A stretch of DNA of 64,000 bases from a virus: positions 1 through 64,000 of the IMG/VR virus record IMGVR_UViG_3300042886_000261; one strand, 5' to 3'. The notes beneath the pieces were generated by a model. The model saw only the letters and a list, made by a program, of their open reading frames with translations, was not told the DNA's origin and made no database searches. Within the stretch, counting starts at the first letter, position 1. Each line of letters opens with the position of its first letter. Position numbers and translations under genes: made by a program. Shown piece by piece: positions 9,600-18,700 of the stretch.

Positions 9600-9758
9600 T
9601 TATCTATTTTTAATTGTAAAGTTTAATATAGTCAACATATAAAAATTTCTATCTATATCAAATTCAATAGTGAATAAGTCTAAAGCTCCAAGACGGATTC
9701 TTACACAGGCTTTATCCCATTGTTTATTCTTTATTTTCCAGGCATTTCTTAATTTCAT
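9600..9758 (-). CDS. Small hypothetical protein (52 aa)
   Basis: A short frame starting MKLRNAWKIKNKQWDKACVR whose ATG overlaps the TGA of the YkuD-like gene (ATGA), a typical coupled arrangement. It ends just before the terminator at 9545. The C-terminal half is hydrophobic/amphipathic (NFYMLTILNFTIKN). Function unknown; it could be part of the lysis group. Confidence 0.6.
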   Translation of the reverse strand: MKLRNAWKIKNKQWDKACVRIRLGALDLFTIEFDIDRNFYMLTILNFTIKNR

Positions 9759-10357
9759 ACTGCTACTATATCTTTAGATTCAATTAATGTGTAAGAGAAT
9801 TTGTTACCATGTATTTTTGCTGCTATTCTACAGATCTTCATGAACTCATCAAAGTCTTTTACTCTTTTAAATACTTGACATCCTTCTGACCAGTTCTCTA
9901 CCCATGTAGAATCTTGACCTGCTTTGTGGATATTAATACCAAACATACCATTATCTCTAGTTATATCATCAAAGGTCATGTCTTTATTATTATCTCTAAA
10001 GATTGCTACAGCACCATTTCTTTGACATAGGGCTTCATATTTACCTTGATGCTTATCAATAGACCATACACCTCTGTATTGTCCAGGAATAAGTCTTGCT
10101 ACACCTTTAGGATTATGATACTGCATTACACCTTTTTTACCTGGTTCAGTTGTATTCATCCATTCATGGTATTGCCATATACCTTTATCATCTTTATATG
10201 ATATTGTGATAACATCATCAAATACATTAGTAACTTTTCTACCAGTAGCACTATTACGTACTCCTACTATATTAACATCATAACTTTTGTTTGCTGCATC
10301 CTCAAACCACTTGTAGCCTTTAGAGTTAACTGCATTTCTTATTTGACTTAATATCAT
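9755..10357 (-). CDS. YkuD-like (L,D-transpeptidase-fold) protein
   Basis: A 200-residue protein. Near residues 140-165 it shows FGINIHKAGQDS then NWSEGCQVF: a His, then Ser-x-Gly-Cys, the catalytic signature of the YkuD/L,D-transpeptidase fold (H...S-x-GC). The Cys would be the nucleophile acting on peptidoglycan peptides. Phage proteins with this signature occur in lysis or virion-associated modules. It is followed by other cell-wall genes (YiiX-like, lysozyme, holin-like). It could alternatively be a virion-bound wall-remodelling enzyme. No signal peptide is seen. Confidence 0.65.
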   Translation of the reverse strand: MILSQIRNAVNSKGYKWFEDAANKSYDVNIVGVRNSATGRKVTNVFDDVITISYKDDKGIWQYHEWMNTTEPGKKGVMQYHNPKGVARLIPGQYRGVWSIDKHQGKYEALCQRNGAVAIFRDNNKDMTFDDITRDNGMFGINIHKAGQDSTWVENWSEGCQVFKRVKDFDEFMKICRIAAKIHGNKFSYTLIESKDIVAV

Positions 10358-10395
10358 AACTTATTATTTATTGGTTAAACCTGATTATAAAAATA

Positions 10396-10403
10396 CAAAT
10401 TTA
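10396..10403 (-). promoter_or_regulatory. Candidate Bacteroidota-type promoter (-7 box)
   Basis: Minus-strand TAAATTTG matches TAnnTTTG and lies about 40 bases upstream of the YkuD-like gene start at 10357, overlapping the end of the preceding gene. No convincing -33 element. Confidence 0.3.
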
Positions 10404-10886
10404 AATTACAATTTCATAAAAGAAATTCTTTTTACACCAATCATGTAAATCTTGTGGTGTAAAGTTATATACTTTCTCTATACAATATATCCATGCAATA
10501 TACTCTGAACAGTATAAACTTTCATATTTTTTCTTTCTCCACCTGCCTGTAAGTAATTGAAAAGGTTTCTTCATAATAATTTCTTCAAAACTATATGCTG
10601 AACAACCTACTCTGGAGAGTGCTCTTTGAGCAAATGTTTTCTCATTAGTGACTGTACTTGATCTATGTATTATAATATCATATTCATATTCAAGTAACCA
10701 GTCTGCCCATGCTCTTAAATTTACACCATCTTTTTGTGCATCTAAGACATAGGGTTCTCCCCATACTTCTATGAATACTGCAGAATGTGTAAATTTTGAT
10801 TTAGTAAATTTCTTAACTAATTTACTATTTAAATTTTTTCCACTACAATGTAATATATCTCCCGTTTTTAAAAATGTGGGATTCAT
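10401..10886 (-). CDS. YiiX/NlpC-P60-like cysteine peptidase
   Basis: A 161-residue protein with GDILHCSG at the N-terminus, then FTHSAVFIEV (His) and, late in the chain, YCSEYIAWIY (Cys). This order, His before Cys, is that of the permuted papain-like YiiX/NlpC-P60 group. Members cleave amide bonds in cell-wall peptides or lipids. Together with the adjacent YkuD-like and lysozyme genes it suggests wall degradation at lysis or entry. The start overlaps the end of the membrane/coiled-coil gene. Confidence 0.7.
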   Translation of the reverse strand: MNPTFLKTGDILHCSGKNLNSKLVKKFTKSKFTHSAVFIEVWGEPYVLDAQKDGVNLRAWADWLLEYEYDIIIHRSSTVTNEKTFAQRALSRVGCSAYSFEEIIMKKPFQLLTGRWRKKKYESLYCSEYIAWIYCIEKVYNFTPQDLHDWCKKNFFYEIVI

Positions 10887-11194
10887 TTTACATTTTTAAG
10901 TTGAATGGTAATTAGTTTACCAACTGTATCAGATAACTCACCAATTTTAGTAGCCATATTCTTAATCTCTTGTTGAGTTGTTTCTGTGATCAACTGATAT
11001 TTAAGTCTATGCTCTTGTTCAAGTAATTCTATTTTGCCTTTTAATCTACCCTCTTCTTCTGTGTGAGCTTGATCATTAGATTTAAGAACTGCAACATCTG
11101 CAATTATTGATGTGTGTGTTGTTTTTAAAAAGTACCCTATAACTGTAATAATAAAACCTATACAGAATAAACCTATTGTAAGTATTGTATTCAT
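10883..11194 (-). CDS. Membrane-anchored coiled-coil protein (holin/spanin-like)
   Basis: A 103-residue protein with one N-terminal membrane segment (LTIGLFCIGFIITVIGYFL, residues ~5-23) followed by a charged coiled coil to the C-terminus. This topology resembles inner-membrane spanins or holin accessory proteins. It is encoded between the holin-like and peptidase genes, overlapping the latter by 4 bases. Confidence 0.6.
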   Translation of the reverse strand: MNTILTIGLFCIGFIITVIGYFLKTTHTSIIADVAVLKSNDQAHTEEEGRLKGKIELLEQEHRLKYQLITETTQQEIKNMATKIGELSDTVGKLITIQLKNVK

Positions 11195-11267
11195 AGTAAT
11201 AAAAATAAAAAATAATATATATTCTAATATAGTTATATTTTACTAGATACAGCGCACTTTTTTAAAA

Positions 11268-11480
11268 TTATTTTGCTGGTTCTATGGTTAACTGTGATAA
11301 TGTGGCAGTTACAGTTCCAGCTAATATTAAGTATCCACTAGCTGATACCAATATTGCAGGTAATGCTACAGGAGAAGCAATAATTATTCCTCCTATTGTT
11401 CCTGCTATAATACCAATTTTTTGTACTTTTTTCCAAAATGTTGGAGTTTTAGCATTCCATCTTTTTTTTAAATTTTTCAT
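11268..11480 (-). CDS. Holin-like membrane protein
   Basis: A 70-residue protein with a basic N-terminus (KKRWNAKTPTFWKK) and two hydrophobic segments, about residues 22-38 and 42-60, separated by a short Pro-containing turn. The size, topology and position 4 bases downstream of the GH24 lysozyme fit a holin that opens the inner membrane to release the endolysin. No sequence family was identified. Confidence 0.6.
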   Translation of the reverse strand: MKNLKKRWNAKTPTFWKKVQKIGIIAGTIGGIIIASPVALPAILVSASGYLILAGTVTATLSQLTIEPAK

Positions 11481-11484
11481 AATC

Positions 11485-11931
11485 TTATTTTTTAATGTAT
11501 AAATCTGCTTCTTTTTTTCTTCTTTTTAATAATCCAGGAAGTATTTTATTTCCACTAGATACATAATGGTTTATCCACCAATCATGTATAACTGCATCTG
11601 TAGCTTTTTTATTTATTAAACCAAATAAATCTTTTGAGCTACCACAATTCCAGCAAAAAGATACTAGTGCATCAAATTGATTTTGGTTTAAAGTAACCTT
11701 TATATTCCTATCTACAGTAGCTTCATACTTAGGTAGTAACTCTATAAATAATTCATTAGCTCTTTCTTGAGTAATCTTATCACCCAATTTAAACTTGCTA
11801 CCATCCTTTCTAGATGTATTTCCATACCCAATAGTTATTGGTAATCCACCAGTTCCAGGATCAACATAAGCCTTTAACTTACATCCTTCAAATCCTTTAA
11901 TCAGGTCTATGCCTTGTTGTGAAGTTTTCAT
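11485..11931 (-). CDS. GH24 (T4-type) lysozyme, endolysin
   Basis: A 148-residue protein starting MKTSQQGIDLIKGFEGCKLK. The catalytic motif is intact: Glu15 in KGFEG, then AYVDPGTGGLPITIGYGNT, the E...D...T triad of T4-type lysozymes. The family hydrolyses the beta-1,4 bond between MurNAc and GlcNAc. Length is normal for a single-domain endolysin. No secretion signal, so a holin is expected, and a holin-like gene follows immediately. Confidence 0.92.
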   Translation of the reverse strand: MKTSQQGIDLIKGFEGCKLKAYVDPGTGGLPITIGYGNTSRKDGSKFKLGDKITQERANELFIELLPKYEATVDRNIKVTLNQNQFDALVSFCWNCGSSKDLFGLINKKATDAVIHDWWINHYVSSGNKILPGLLKRRKKEADLYIKK

Positions 11932-11933
11932 AA

Positions 11934-12176
11934 TTATAATTCAAATTGGTTTCTGATTTCTAAGGGCACATTATCCATTAACTGAAATTCTATAAACAGT
12001 AATGGTGTCATCTCAGTAATAAAAGCTGGTGTTTCAGCAATTGCTATAGCCTCATTCTCAAAAGTTTTATATGTTGCTATATAGTTTTCTATTAATGGAC
12101 TTGAAGGTTTTAAACATACATTAGCTTCTAAGTCTTCTTCAACAAAAGTAGTTGCTATTAAAATAAATTTTTCCAT
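11934..12176 (-). CDS. Hypothetical small protein, fibre operon
   Basis: An 80-residue acidic protein (MEKFILIATTFVEEDLEANV) between the fibre proteins and the lysozyme. Gene junctions on both sides carry the same TTATAATTATG leader. Its content resembles small fibre-associated or chaperone-like proteins, but no family is recognised. Confidence 0.6.
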   Translation of the reverse strand: MEKFILIATTFVEEDLEANVCLKPSSPLIENYIATYKTFENEAIAIAETPAFITEMTPLLFIEFQLMDNVPLEIRNQFEL

Positions 12177-12178
12177 AA

Positions 12179-12952
12179 TTATAATTGTGAGTATACTCCT
12201 AATTTCATTAAATCAAATTGTCCTGTATTTGTTACAGAGGTTGCTGACATACATCTACTTGCAAATAAATTTAACCCTTGTGATGTTGCTGGTAAATCTG
12301 TTGTAAGTATTCCCGTTGCAACCACTCCAGTTTCATTATTTACTACTCTATATGTAACACTTGTAGAACTAGGTTCATTATATAATACTATACTATAAAC
12401 AGTTGTTGAGATTGCACCTGCGGTTCTATTTGCAGGAAAGTCAACTCCTAAATCTATTTTACTAGCTGTACCTGTAGCATCATTATAAAATACTTGTAAA
12501 TTAGTATCTCCAACTTCATTACCAACACCAATTATATTAGTTAATGTACTAACTAATGTATTAGATACTCCACCATAAGCTAAATCAGTAGTTTGACCAG
12601 CCATTCCATAAAATTGTTGACAACCTGCTGAATATGCAGTATCAGAAATATTAAAATCACATATGTATTTAAAACCACCGTGTATATACCAATATAAACC
12701 AGTTGTTCTTGTTCCTGTGTATCTTCCTCCAGATACTACCGATGCATAATATCTTAATCTTATTTGTTTTGTTGCAAAATTAGTAGATGCAACAGATTGT
12801 GATGATGTTGAAGCTGAAGATGACATTGACATACCACCATCAACTACAACTGTTGTAGTATTATTATTTATTGAAATACCTCTGTATGTTACAGATGGCT
12901 TTAAATATAATACATTTAAAACATCTTCAGTCCAATATGATCCTCCTGCCAT
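12179..12952 (-). CDS. Tail-fibre/adhesion protein, Ser/Thr-rich
   Basis: A 257-residue beta-rich protein with a Ser/Thr-rich stretch (MSMSSSASTSSQSVASTN) and a probable C-terminal jelly-roll-like domain (GLYWYIHGGFKYICDFN). It looks like a virion surface or receptor-contact protein in the fibre array. Function inferred from composition and neighbours. Confidence 0.6.
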   Translation of the reverse strand: MAGGSYWTEDVLNVLYLKPSVTYRGISINNNTTTVVVDGGMSMSSSASTSSQSVASTNFATKQIRLRYYASVVSGGRYTGTRTTGLYWYIHGGFKYICDFNISDTAYSAGCQQFYGMAGQTTDLAYGGVSNTLVSTLTNIIGVGNEVGDTNLQVFYNDATGTASKIDLGVDFPANRTAGAISTTVYSIVLYNEPSSTSVTYRVVNNETGVVATGILTTDLPATSQGLNLFASRCMSATSVTNTGQFDLMKLGVYSQL

Positions 12953-12957
12953 AATAT

Positions 12958-13305
12958 TTAGTTTAAAATTATTTCTATTTCACTTACTTCTATACCAAAT
13001 GTTATAGCCATTTTTATTCTGAATCCTAAGTAGTAAAGATATGTAGTAGCATCAGTATAACTTAAATCTGTTGGTACTTCATCTTTAACTTGAACATACA
13101 AAGCATTTGTTTCTTCTTCTGTAACAGGATATAAGTTAGATGTAATAACTTGACCTAATTCAGATACGTATTGAAACATATACATAGAATTAAATGAACC
13201 TCCTAATTGTTGATTACAAGTTGATAAAATTCCTTCTACTATTGAAGTCTCTTGTCCTGCTATCCCATTGTTATAAGTTACAGGTACTAATGTTTTTAAT
13301 TTCAT
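12958..13305 (-). CDS. Hypothetical fibre-region protein
   Basis: A 115-residue protein (MKLKTLVPVTYNNGIAGQET), soluble, no recognised motif. It is spaced 5 bases from the next gene and 12 from the YadA-head-like gene, so it is probably co-expressed with the fibres, perhaps as an adaptor. Confidence 0.6.
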   Translation of the reverse strand: MKLKTLVPVTYNNGIAGQETSIVEGILSTCNQQLGGSFNSMYMFQYVSELGQVITSNLYPVTEEETNALYVQVKDEVPTDLSYTDATTYLYYLGFRIKMAITFGIEVSEIEIILN

Positions 13306-13317
13306 ATTATTTTATTT

Positions 13318-14559
13318 TTATGCATAAATATTTTCTACTGTATCTAAAACCGCAAACCATTGTATGTTTGTTGCTATTACTCCTGTAATTGTTATTAATA
13401 AACCACCAACATTTACACTTGTGTTTGCAGCTAAAGTAGGAGTTACCCAAGCAGGTATGTTTGTAACAACATTTACGTTACCTACCGTTAACACAGTACT
13501 AGCTGCATTTGCTCCTCTTACAATTACTCCATCAATATCCCATACAGCTATATCAGTTGTTCCACTTTTCTTAGCTGTAATAGAACCTTTAAACCTCATT
13601 ACTTGTTGATTTCGTAAAGCTAATTGTGAACCAGCATTATCATTAAATGCAACTGCATTATTTGTTGTTAATATTGTAGGTGTGGCATCTGTAGTTAATT
13701 GTCTATATTGAATTATACCTTTTTGTGCTTCTCCTGTGCCTCCAGCTACTCCACCAATTGCTATTCTACCAATTGTACTGAAAGTATTAGCACTATAACC
13801 AATAGCAGTTGCTTGAGCACCAGTTGCAGTTACAGAAAAACCTAAACCTAAAGAATATGTTCCACCTGCAGACCCATATCCAATTAATGTTGAATTAGCA
13901 CCACTTGCAGTAGAATCAGCAAAAAAATAACTTGCTAAACATATGGAAGAATCTCCTGTTGCTTTAGCTCTATTACCCATTGCAATAGCATTAGCATTAG
14001 ATGCTGTACAACTACTTCCAAATGAAAATGAAAATGTATTACTAGCTATATTTCCATAGCCAATAGCTGATGAATAAGTACCACTTGCAGTATTTAAATA
14101 ACCAATAGCAGATGAATAACTGCCATTTGCTGTACTTCCATTTCCAGCCAAAAAAGAACTTATACCACTTGCAACTTGGGAATTAGAACTTCTAATACTC
14201 TGCAAATCTACTGCATTAGTTCCACGTTTATTACCTCCACTTGCAAGGTTATCTGCAACTGCTAAAGTAAATGCTCCTGTACCTTTAGGAACTATTGCAA
14301 CATCTCCATTGGTTGTTGCTGTTACTGCTGTTAAAGTATCTACAGGAACAGTAGCATTAGGTGCTGTTGTGTTTTGTGCTTCTGTAAAGTAAGTTAAACC
14401 ACCACTTAATGGCATTAAATTCCATATTGTAGTATATTGATACGTATTACCATTTGCTGTATCTGTATATCTATCTCCTGCAACTGCTGTATGTACAGGT
14501 GCTCCTGTTCCTGTTGCAACTGTTAATCCTTGGTCAGTTTTTGTATATACTATTGCCAT
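13318..14559 (-). CDS. Tail fibre with YadA-head-like repeats
   Basis: A 413-residue fibre protein. Residues ~125-260 contain repeats of the trimeric autotransporter (YadA) head type, such as GSYSSAIGYLNTASGTYS, TASNANAIAMGNRAKATGDS and VTATGAQATAIGYSANT, with the AxAxG spacing of ~14 residues that forms a left-handed beta-roll trimer. The N-terminal part (YTDTANGNTYQYTTIW) is typical of phage fibre bases, and the C-terminal part is beta-rich. It likely trimerises and binds the host surface. A phage using a bacterial-adhesin-like head is notable. Confidence 0.75.
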   Translation of the reverse strand: MAIVYTKTDQGLTVATGTGAPVHTAVAGDRYTDTANGNTYQYTTIWNLMPLSGGLTYFTEAQNTTAPNATVPVDTLTAVTATTNGDVAIVPKGTGAFTLAVADNLASGGNKRGTNAVDLQSIRSSNSQVASGISSFLAGNGSTANGSYSSAIGYLNTASGTYSSAIGYGNIASNTFSFSFGSSCTASNANAIAMGNRAKATGDSSICLASYFFADSTASGANSTLIGYGSAGGTYSLGLGFSVTATGAQATAIGYSANTFSTIGRIAIGGVAGGTGEAQKGIIQYRQLTTDATPTILTTNNAVAFNDNAGSQLALRNQQVMRFKGSITAKKSGTTDIAVWDIDGVIVRGANAASTVLTVGNVNVVTNIPAWVTPTLAANTSVNVGGLLITITGVIATNIQWFAVLDTVENIYA

Positions 14560-14562
14560 CTT

Positions 14563-14886
14563 CTAACTATTTAATAATTCTGTACATATAACTCCTACCT
14601 TATCTACTATTGCTTTATCTTCAGGACTCATTTCAGAAACAATTAAGCATACTACCTCATTATCTTCACCTTGTATATCCAATCTATTTACATCAGTTGT
14701 ATAAACTATATATACTAATGGGTCTTTTTGTGTTAAACAAAATGCTTCAAGTTCATAGAATGATGCTTGTTGTTCTACTGTTAATTCATTTACAAATCTT
14801 GGTACTACTTGAAGTTCCTCATTTTGTGGTATAATCATCAGAGCTTTATCTGATTGTCTATATACTATTTGTTTAAAATTTTCCAT
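14563..14886 (-). CDS. Hypothetical fibre-region protein
   Basis: A 107-residue acidic protein (MENFKQIVYRQSDKALMIIP). No motif recognised. It is tightly placed between two fibre genes (3-base gaps on each side), which suggests a fibre accessory or assembly role. Confidence 0.6.
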   Translation of the reverse strand: MENFKQIVYRQSDKALMIIPQNEELQVVPRFVNELTVEQQASFYELEAFCLTQKDPLVYIVYTTDVNRLDIQGEDNEVVCLIVSEMSPEDKAIVDKVGVICTELLNS

Positions 14887-14889
14887 AAA

Positions 14890-17800
14890 TTAATAATTAT
14901 ATGATGAACTTAATAATTCTGTTCCACCACCCAACACAGTTCCTACAAAACCACCACCACCTGCATAAGTACCAATAGAACCAATATTTGTAGTTACCGT
15001 AAAAGTTGCCGTAAATCCTGCTCGTGGTATAAATATTACAAATCCATAAGCAGAAGCATAAGAACAGTTTTGAAATAGTAAAATACTAGCTTTAACTAAT
15101 GTTACTATTTCAGCAGAAATAACTGCAATTGATTTCCCTGCACCTACAACAGAAATTATAACTGTATTAGTGCCATCAAATATTGTTAAACTTGTATCTG
15201 TATTTGCTAAAGAAACACCAAATCTATTTATATCCCCTGTTCCACTTGTAGAGTTACCATATACATTTCCATTAGACATTGCATAAGCTAAAATAACTTC
15301 CTTTGAAACAGATGTATTAGCACCATATTTAACATACATATTACACGGATTGGACATTCTCCCATTACTAACAAGTACACCACTTGTTTTTTCTATTAAT
15401 GGACAGTAATCTACTGTGTTGTCAGAAATTAAATCTTTATTATTTATGAATTTTCCTGCATTTGTTATTTTAATGGGAGCAGAGGTATTTGTTGCACCAC
15501 TTGTTATAATCGTACCATCATTTACAAATTTTCCTGCACCTGTATATGTTAATGCTATTAATCTTATAAGACCATTATTAATAAATGTACCTGCTCCAAT
15601 AATAACAGTCATATATCTTGAAGGATGTGTACCTTCTTGATTTCCATTAAATTTTACACTACCTGCATTTACTGTTATAGTACCGTTTATTGAACCATTT
15701 ATAACACTTCCCATTGTAGAAGCTAATCCATTAACAATTACATTTCCTGTAATATCCCCATCTAATATTACAGGAGAACCTGCTAAAGTTGTTGTTGTTA
15801 CAGTTAAAGAACCGTAAACATTTACAGATTTAACACCATCTCCGCCATCTATTAAAGCTGTTGTTCCTACTATATTAGCATATAAATTAACTATTCCACC
15901 ATGAGTATAACTTCCTAAGATAGTTCCGTTTATATTGCCACGTGTAGCAGTTCCGTTTATAGCTAAAATACTTGCAGGTGTTGTTACTTTTGTGTTTACG
16001 TCAGCATATCCAGCTACATATCTTAAACCTGCTAACAATCCATAAGCATTACCGTTCCAAGTAAAATTACCTGATACTGTAATAAAAGAAATAGAACCAA
16101 ATCTACAATCAAACATTTCTGTATTGATACTTAAATTTGTAAATGATAAATAGTTAGTTCCTGTTGGATGCCCTAATTGAATTACAGTACCAATTGAATA
16201 GTAATTTCCTAAATCTAAAAATCCATCAATTGCAGTAAATCCTGCTGGATTAATTAATCCTGAATTTGTATGAGTTCCAAAAGTTTTACCTAAGCTTAAA
16301 TAAAAAGGAATTACAATATTTGCAGTAAAAGTAAATAAAGATAAATTACCATAAGATATTGTAGCTCCTAAACTTTTACTGTTAATATAGAATCCTGTTT
16401 TATGTATATTACTTGTTACAACAAAATTACCGTTTAATATAACTTCATAAATAGTCCACCATGTTGCAGTAATTGTAGCACTTGCTGTACACGCTTTACT
16501 TAATACAATTGTATTAGACGTTTTACTTACAACTATTGTGTTATAAGGTATTCCTGTTCCTGTAATAAATTGTCCTATAACTATATTAGCTGTAGAACTT
16601 ACCGCTGTTAATGTAGCACTTAAATTTGCTGTAGTTGCTGTTACTGTACCTGTATTAGTTATATCTGATAAAGCATATTCAACTGTTAAGTAAGGATTAT
16701 TAATATTACCTCTACCTGTTGCATTAACTCCATTAAGTGAATCTACGTAAATTTTATTAGCTTGTGGAATACTTGTTGATAGTGCAGCCCATTGTGCCTT
16801 ACCATCTGCTGTCATTGAAGTAAGAACCTTGCCTATTCCTTCTGTTCCATCTTGTAATTGTACTGAATAGTTTGTAGTAGCTAATATTGCACTAAATTTA
16901 CCACCAACATTTTCAGCACTTGCACCAGTTGCTTGACCGTAAACACCAATGTTTAAAGCAGTTGAACTTTGTGCTGTACCTGATGTACCATAATTAGTAG
17001 ATGCACCTACACCTTGATTTACTCCTGCAACACCAACTGCCCCATTAACTGTAGTATTACCATAAATGTTATAGTTCTCTCCAGGAGTTGTACTATATAC
17101 AGCAAATTTATATGCTGATAATATTGCACCATTAACTGCTATATTAGCACCATCATCTTGAGTTTGACTATTACCTATAGTTCCAGTTCCAGTAAATTTA
17201 GATAAATAATTAGTAGTACCACTACCTCCTACTTTAGCATTAAATACTGCAAAGTCTGAAGAAGATAAATATCCATCTGCTATTGCTGATGATTGTGCCA
17301 TACTAATAGCTGGTGTTGTACCTCCTGAAGATACTACTGGAGCTGTTCCTGTTACAGATGTAACTGCTGATGGATTATATGTTGGATTTAAAGTAGTTGT
17401 TGCTACTGAGTAATGCTGAGATCCTTCTGTTCTAAATGTAACGGTTTGAGATACACCAGTAGTATTTTCCATTGAAATCCTTACTACTAATCTATCTGTT
17501 GTAAGTAAAGTAGTTGCAGGAAATACACCATCAGAAAGATACATTGTAGTTACTGTAGCCATATTAGTTACTACAATAGGATCTGAAGTAAATAGTAATG
17601 TTTCAATACCACCTAAATCTCTTTTCCATACAGTAGGTCTTATTATCCAATTTTGTCCTGCAATAGCAGCATTAAAATGTAAATAAAGAGACCATAGTCC
17701 AGCTGCTATTTGAGTAGACCCTGGTACTCCTACTGGAGTTTGATATTCTGCAATAACTGATGTTACTCCTCCTGCTACTGTTAGTGGAACTAATTGTTCT

Positions 17801-18033
17801 GCTGCTGTAGTTACTATAGAAGAAAATTCTTTATAAGGAGTTTGTGTAACTGTTTGATTTAAATAATAAGTTATAGCACCTACACCACCACCTATTGTAA
17901 CAGTAACATCATCTCCTATTGTAGATGCAACTACACCTGCTCCTACAAAATCAATACTATTAACATCTTTAGTTAATATTGCAGATTCCTCTAGTATTGT
18001 AATTCTTTTTTTTATGTTTATATCTGTACTCAT
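14890..18033 (-). CDS. Large tail-fibre protein with beta-helix
   Basis: A 1047-residue fibre. The N-terminal ~50 residues (VNSIDFVGAGVVASTIGDDV) resemble the start of the next fibre upstream and probably form the virion-attachment module. A phage-fibre linker follows (SSAIADGYLSSSDFAVFNAK, near residue 250). From about 430 to 900 there is a Gly/Asn/Val-rich repetitive region typical of a right-handed parallel beta-helix (for example YVDSLNGVNATGRGNINNPY and LDGDITGNVIVNG). It probably recognises or degrades surface glycan; no catalytic residues can be named from sequence alone. Confidence 0.75.
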   Translation of the reverse strand: MSTDINIKKRITILEESAILTKDVNSIDFVGAGVVASTIGDDVTVTIGGGVGAITYYLNQTVTQTPYKEFSSIVTTAAEQLVPLTVAGGVTSVIAEYQTPVGVPGSTQIAAGLWSLYLHFNAAIAGQNWIIRPTVWKRDLGGIETLLFTSDPIVVTNMATVTTMYLSDGVFPATTLLTTDRLVVRISMENTTGVSQTVTFRTEGSQHYSVATTTLNPTYNPSAVTSVTGTAPVVSSGGTTPAISMAQSSAIADGYLSSSDFAVFNAKVGGSGTTNYLSKFTGTGTIGNSQTQDDGANIAVNGAILSAYKFAVYSTTPGENYNIYGNTTVNGAVGVAGVNQGVGASTNYGTSGTAQSSTALNIGVYGQATGASAENVGGKFSAILATTNYSVQLQDGTEGIGKVLTSMTADGKAQWAALSTSIPQANKIYVDSLNGVNATGRGNINNPYLTVEYALSDITNTGTVTATTANLSATLTAVSSTANIVIGQFITGTGIPYNTIVVSKTSNTIVLSKACTASATITATWWTIYEVILNGNFVVTSNIHKTGFYINSKSLGATISYGNLSLFTFTANIVIPFYLSLGKTFGTHTNSGLINPAGFTAIDGFLDLGNYYSIGTVIQLGHPTGTNYLSFTNLSINTEMFDCRFGSISFITVSGNFTWNGNAYGLLAGLRYVAGYADVNTKVTTPASILAINGTATRGNINGTILGSYTHGGIVNLYANIVGTTALIDGGDGVKSVNVYGSLTVTTTTLAGSPVILDGDITGNVIVNGLASTMGSVINGSINGTITVNAGSVKFNGNQEGTHPSRYMTVIIGAGTFINNGLIRLIALTYTGAGKFVNDGTIITSGATNTSAPIKITNAGKFINNKDLISDNTVDYCPLIEKTSGVLVSNGRMSNPCNMYVKYGANTSVSKEVILAYAMSNGNVYGNSTSGTGDINRFGVSLANTDTSLTIFDGTNTVIISVVGAGKSIAVISAEIVTLVKASILLFQNCSYASAYGFVIFIPRAGFTATFTVTTNIGSIGTYAGGGGFVGTVLGGGTELLSSSYNY

Positions 18034-18695
18034 TAGTATACTTTTTGTAATGTAAAGTTATATGATTTAATAGTGTTTCCTGCATTAGCTGTATTAAATT
18101 GAGCAGTAATAACTAATTCATTATTCACTGTTGTATCAAATGTAGTAGCATTAATAGTACTTAATACAAATCCTTCAAATTGAGTTCCTCCATTTCTAAT
18201 ATATGAAAATAAACCACCTGATGAAATTGATGCAACACCTACTCCTCCTAATGTTCTAACTGTAAAGTATAAATTTAATATCCAAGATTTATTAGTTGCT
18301 GCAGCTAGTGACACTACACCTGTATCAGCAAGAATTGCACCTGCTACTGTTTTTACATAAATATGTATTGTTGCTGAACTTATACATGAAATTATTCCAT
18401 CTAATGCTGCAGTAAAAGAATCACCAATTGAAAAAGCATTTGCAGGAACTGATAAAGTACCTACTCCTGCACCTATTATACTTTGTTCTGCAATACCTGT
18501 TACATTTGGTCCAGTTACTGTTTGAGCATATAACCCATAACTTGTAGATGGAATATTTCCAGGAATATCTACTGTAGCTGCACCTCCTACATTACTTACA
18601 GTAACACCAGATCCGGTAAAATTTATAATGTCATTAGAAAGTACAGTTGTACCTTCATCTTGTACAATTGTTTTTGTAGAGATTTGAGTACTCAT
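18033..18695 (-). CDS. Tail-fibre protein sharing attachment domain
   Basis: A 220-residue protein starting MSTQISTKTIVQDEGTTVLS. Its N-terminus (NFTGSGVTVSNVGGAATVDI) parallels that of the large fibre downstream (DFVGAGVVASTIGDDVTVTI), suggesting a shared module that docks on the baseplate. The remainder is a beta-rich C-terminal domain. The stop overlaps the next start by one base. Confidence 0.65.
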   Translation of the reverse strand: MSTQISTKTIVQDEGTTVLSNDIINFTGSGVTVSNVGGAATVDIPGNIPSTSYGLYAQTVTGPNVTGIAEQSIIGAGVGTLSVPANAFSIGDSFTAALDGIISCISSATIHIYVKTVAGAILADTGVVSLAAATNKSWILNLYFTVRTLGGVGVASISSGGLFSYIRNGGTQFEGFVLSTINATTFDTTVNNELVITAQFNTANAGNTIKSYNFTLQKVY

Positions 18696-18700
18696 ATGTA

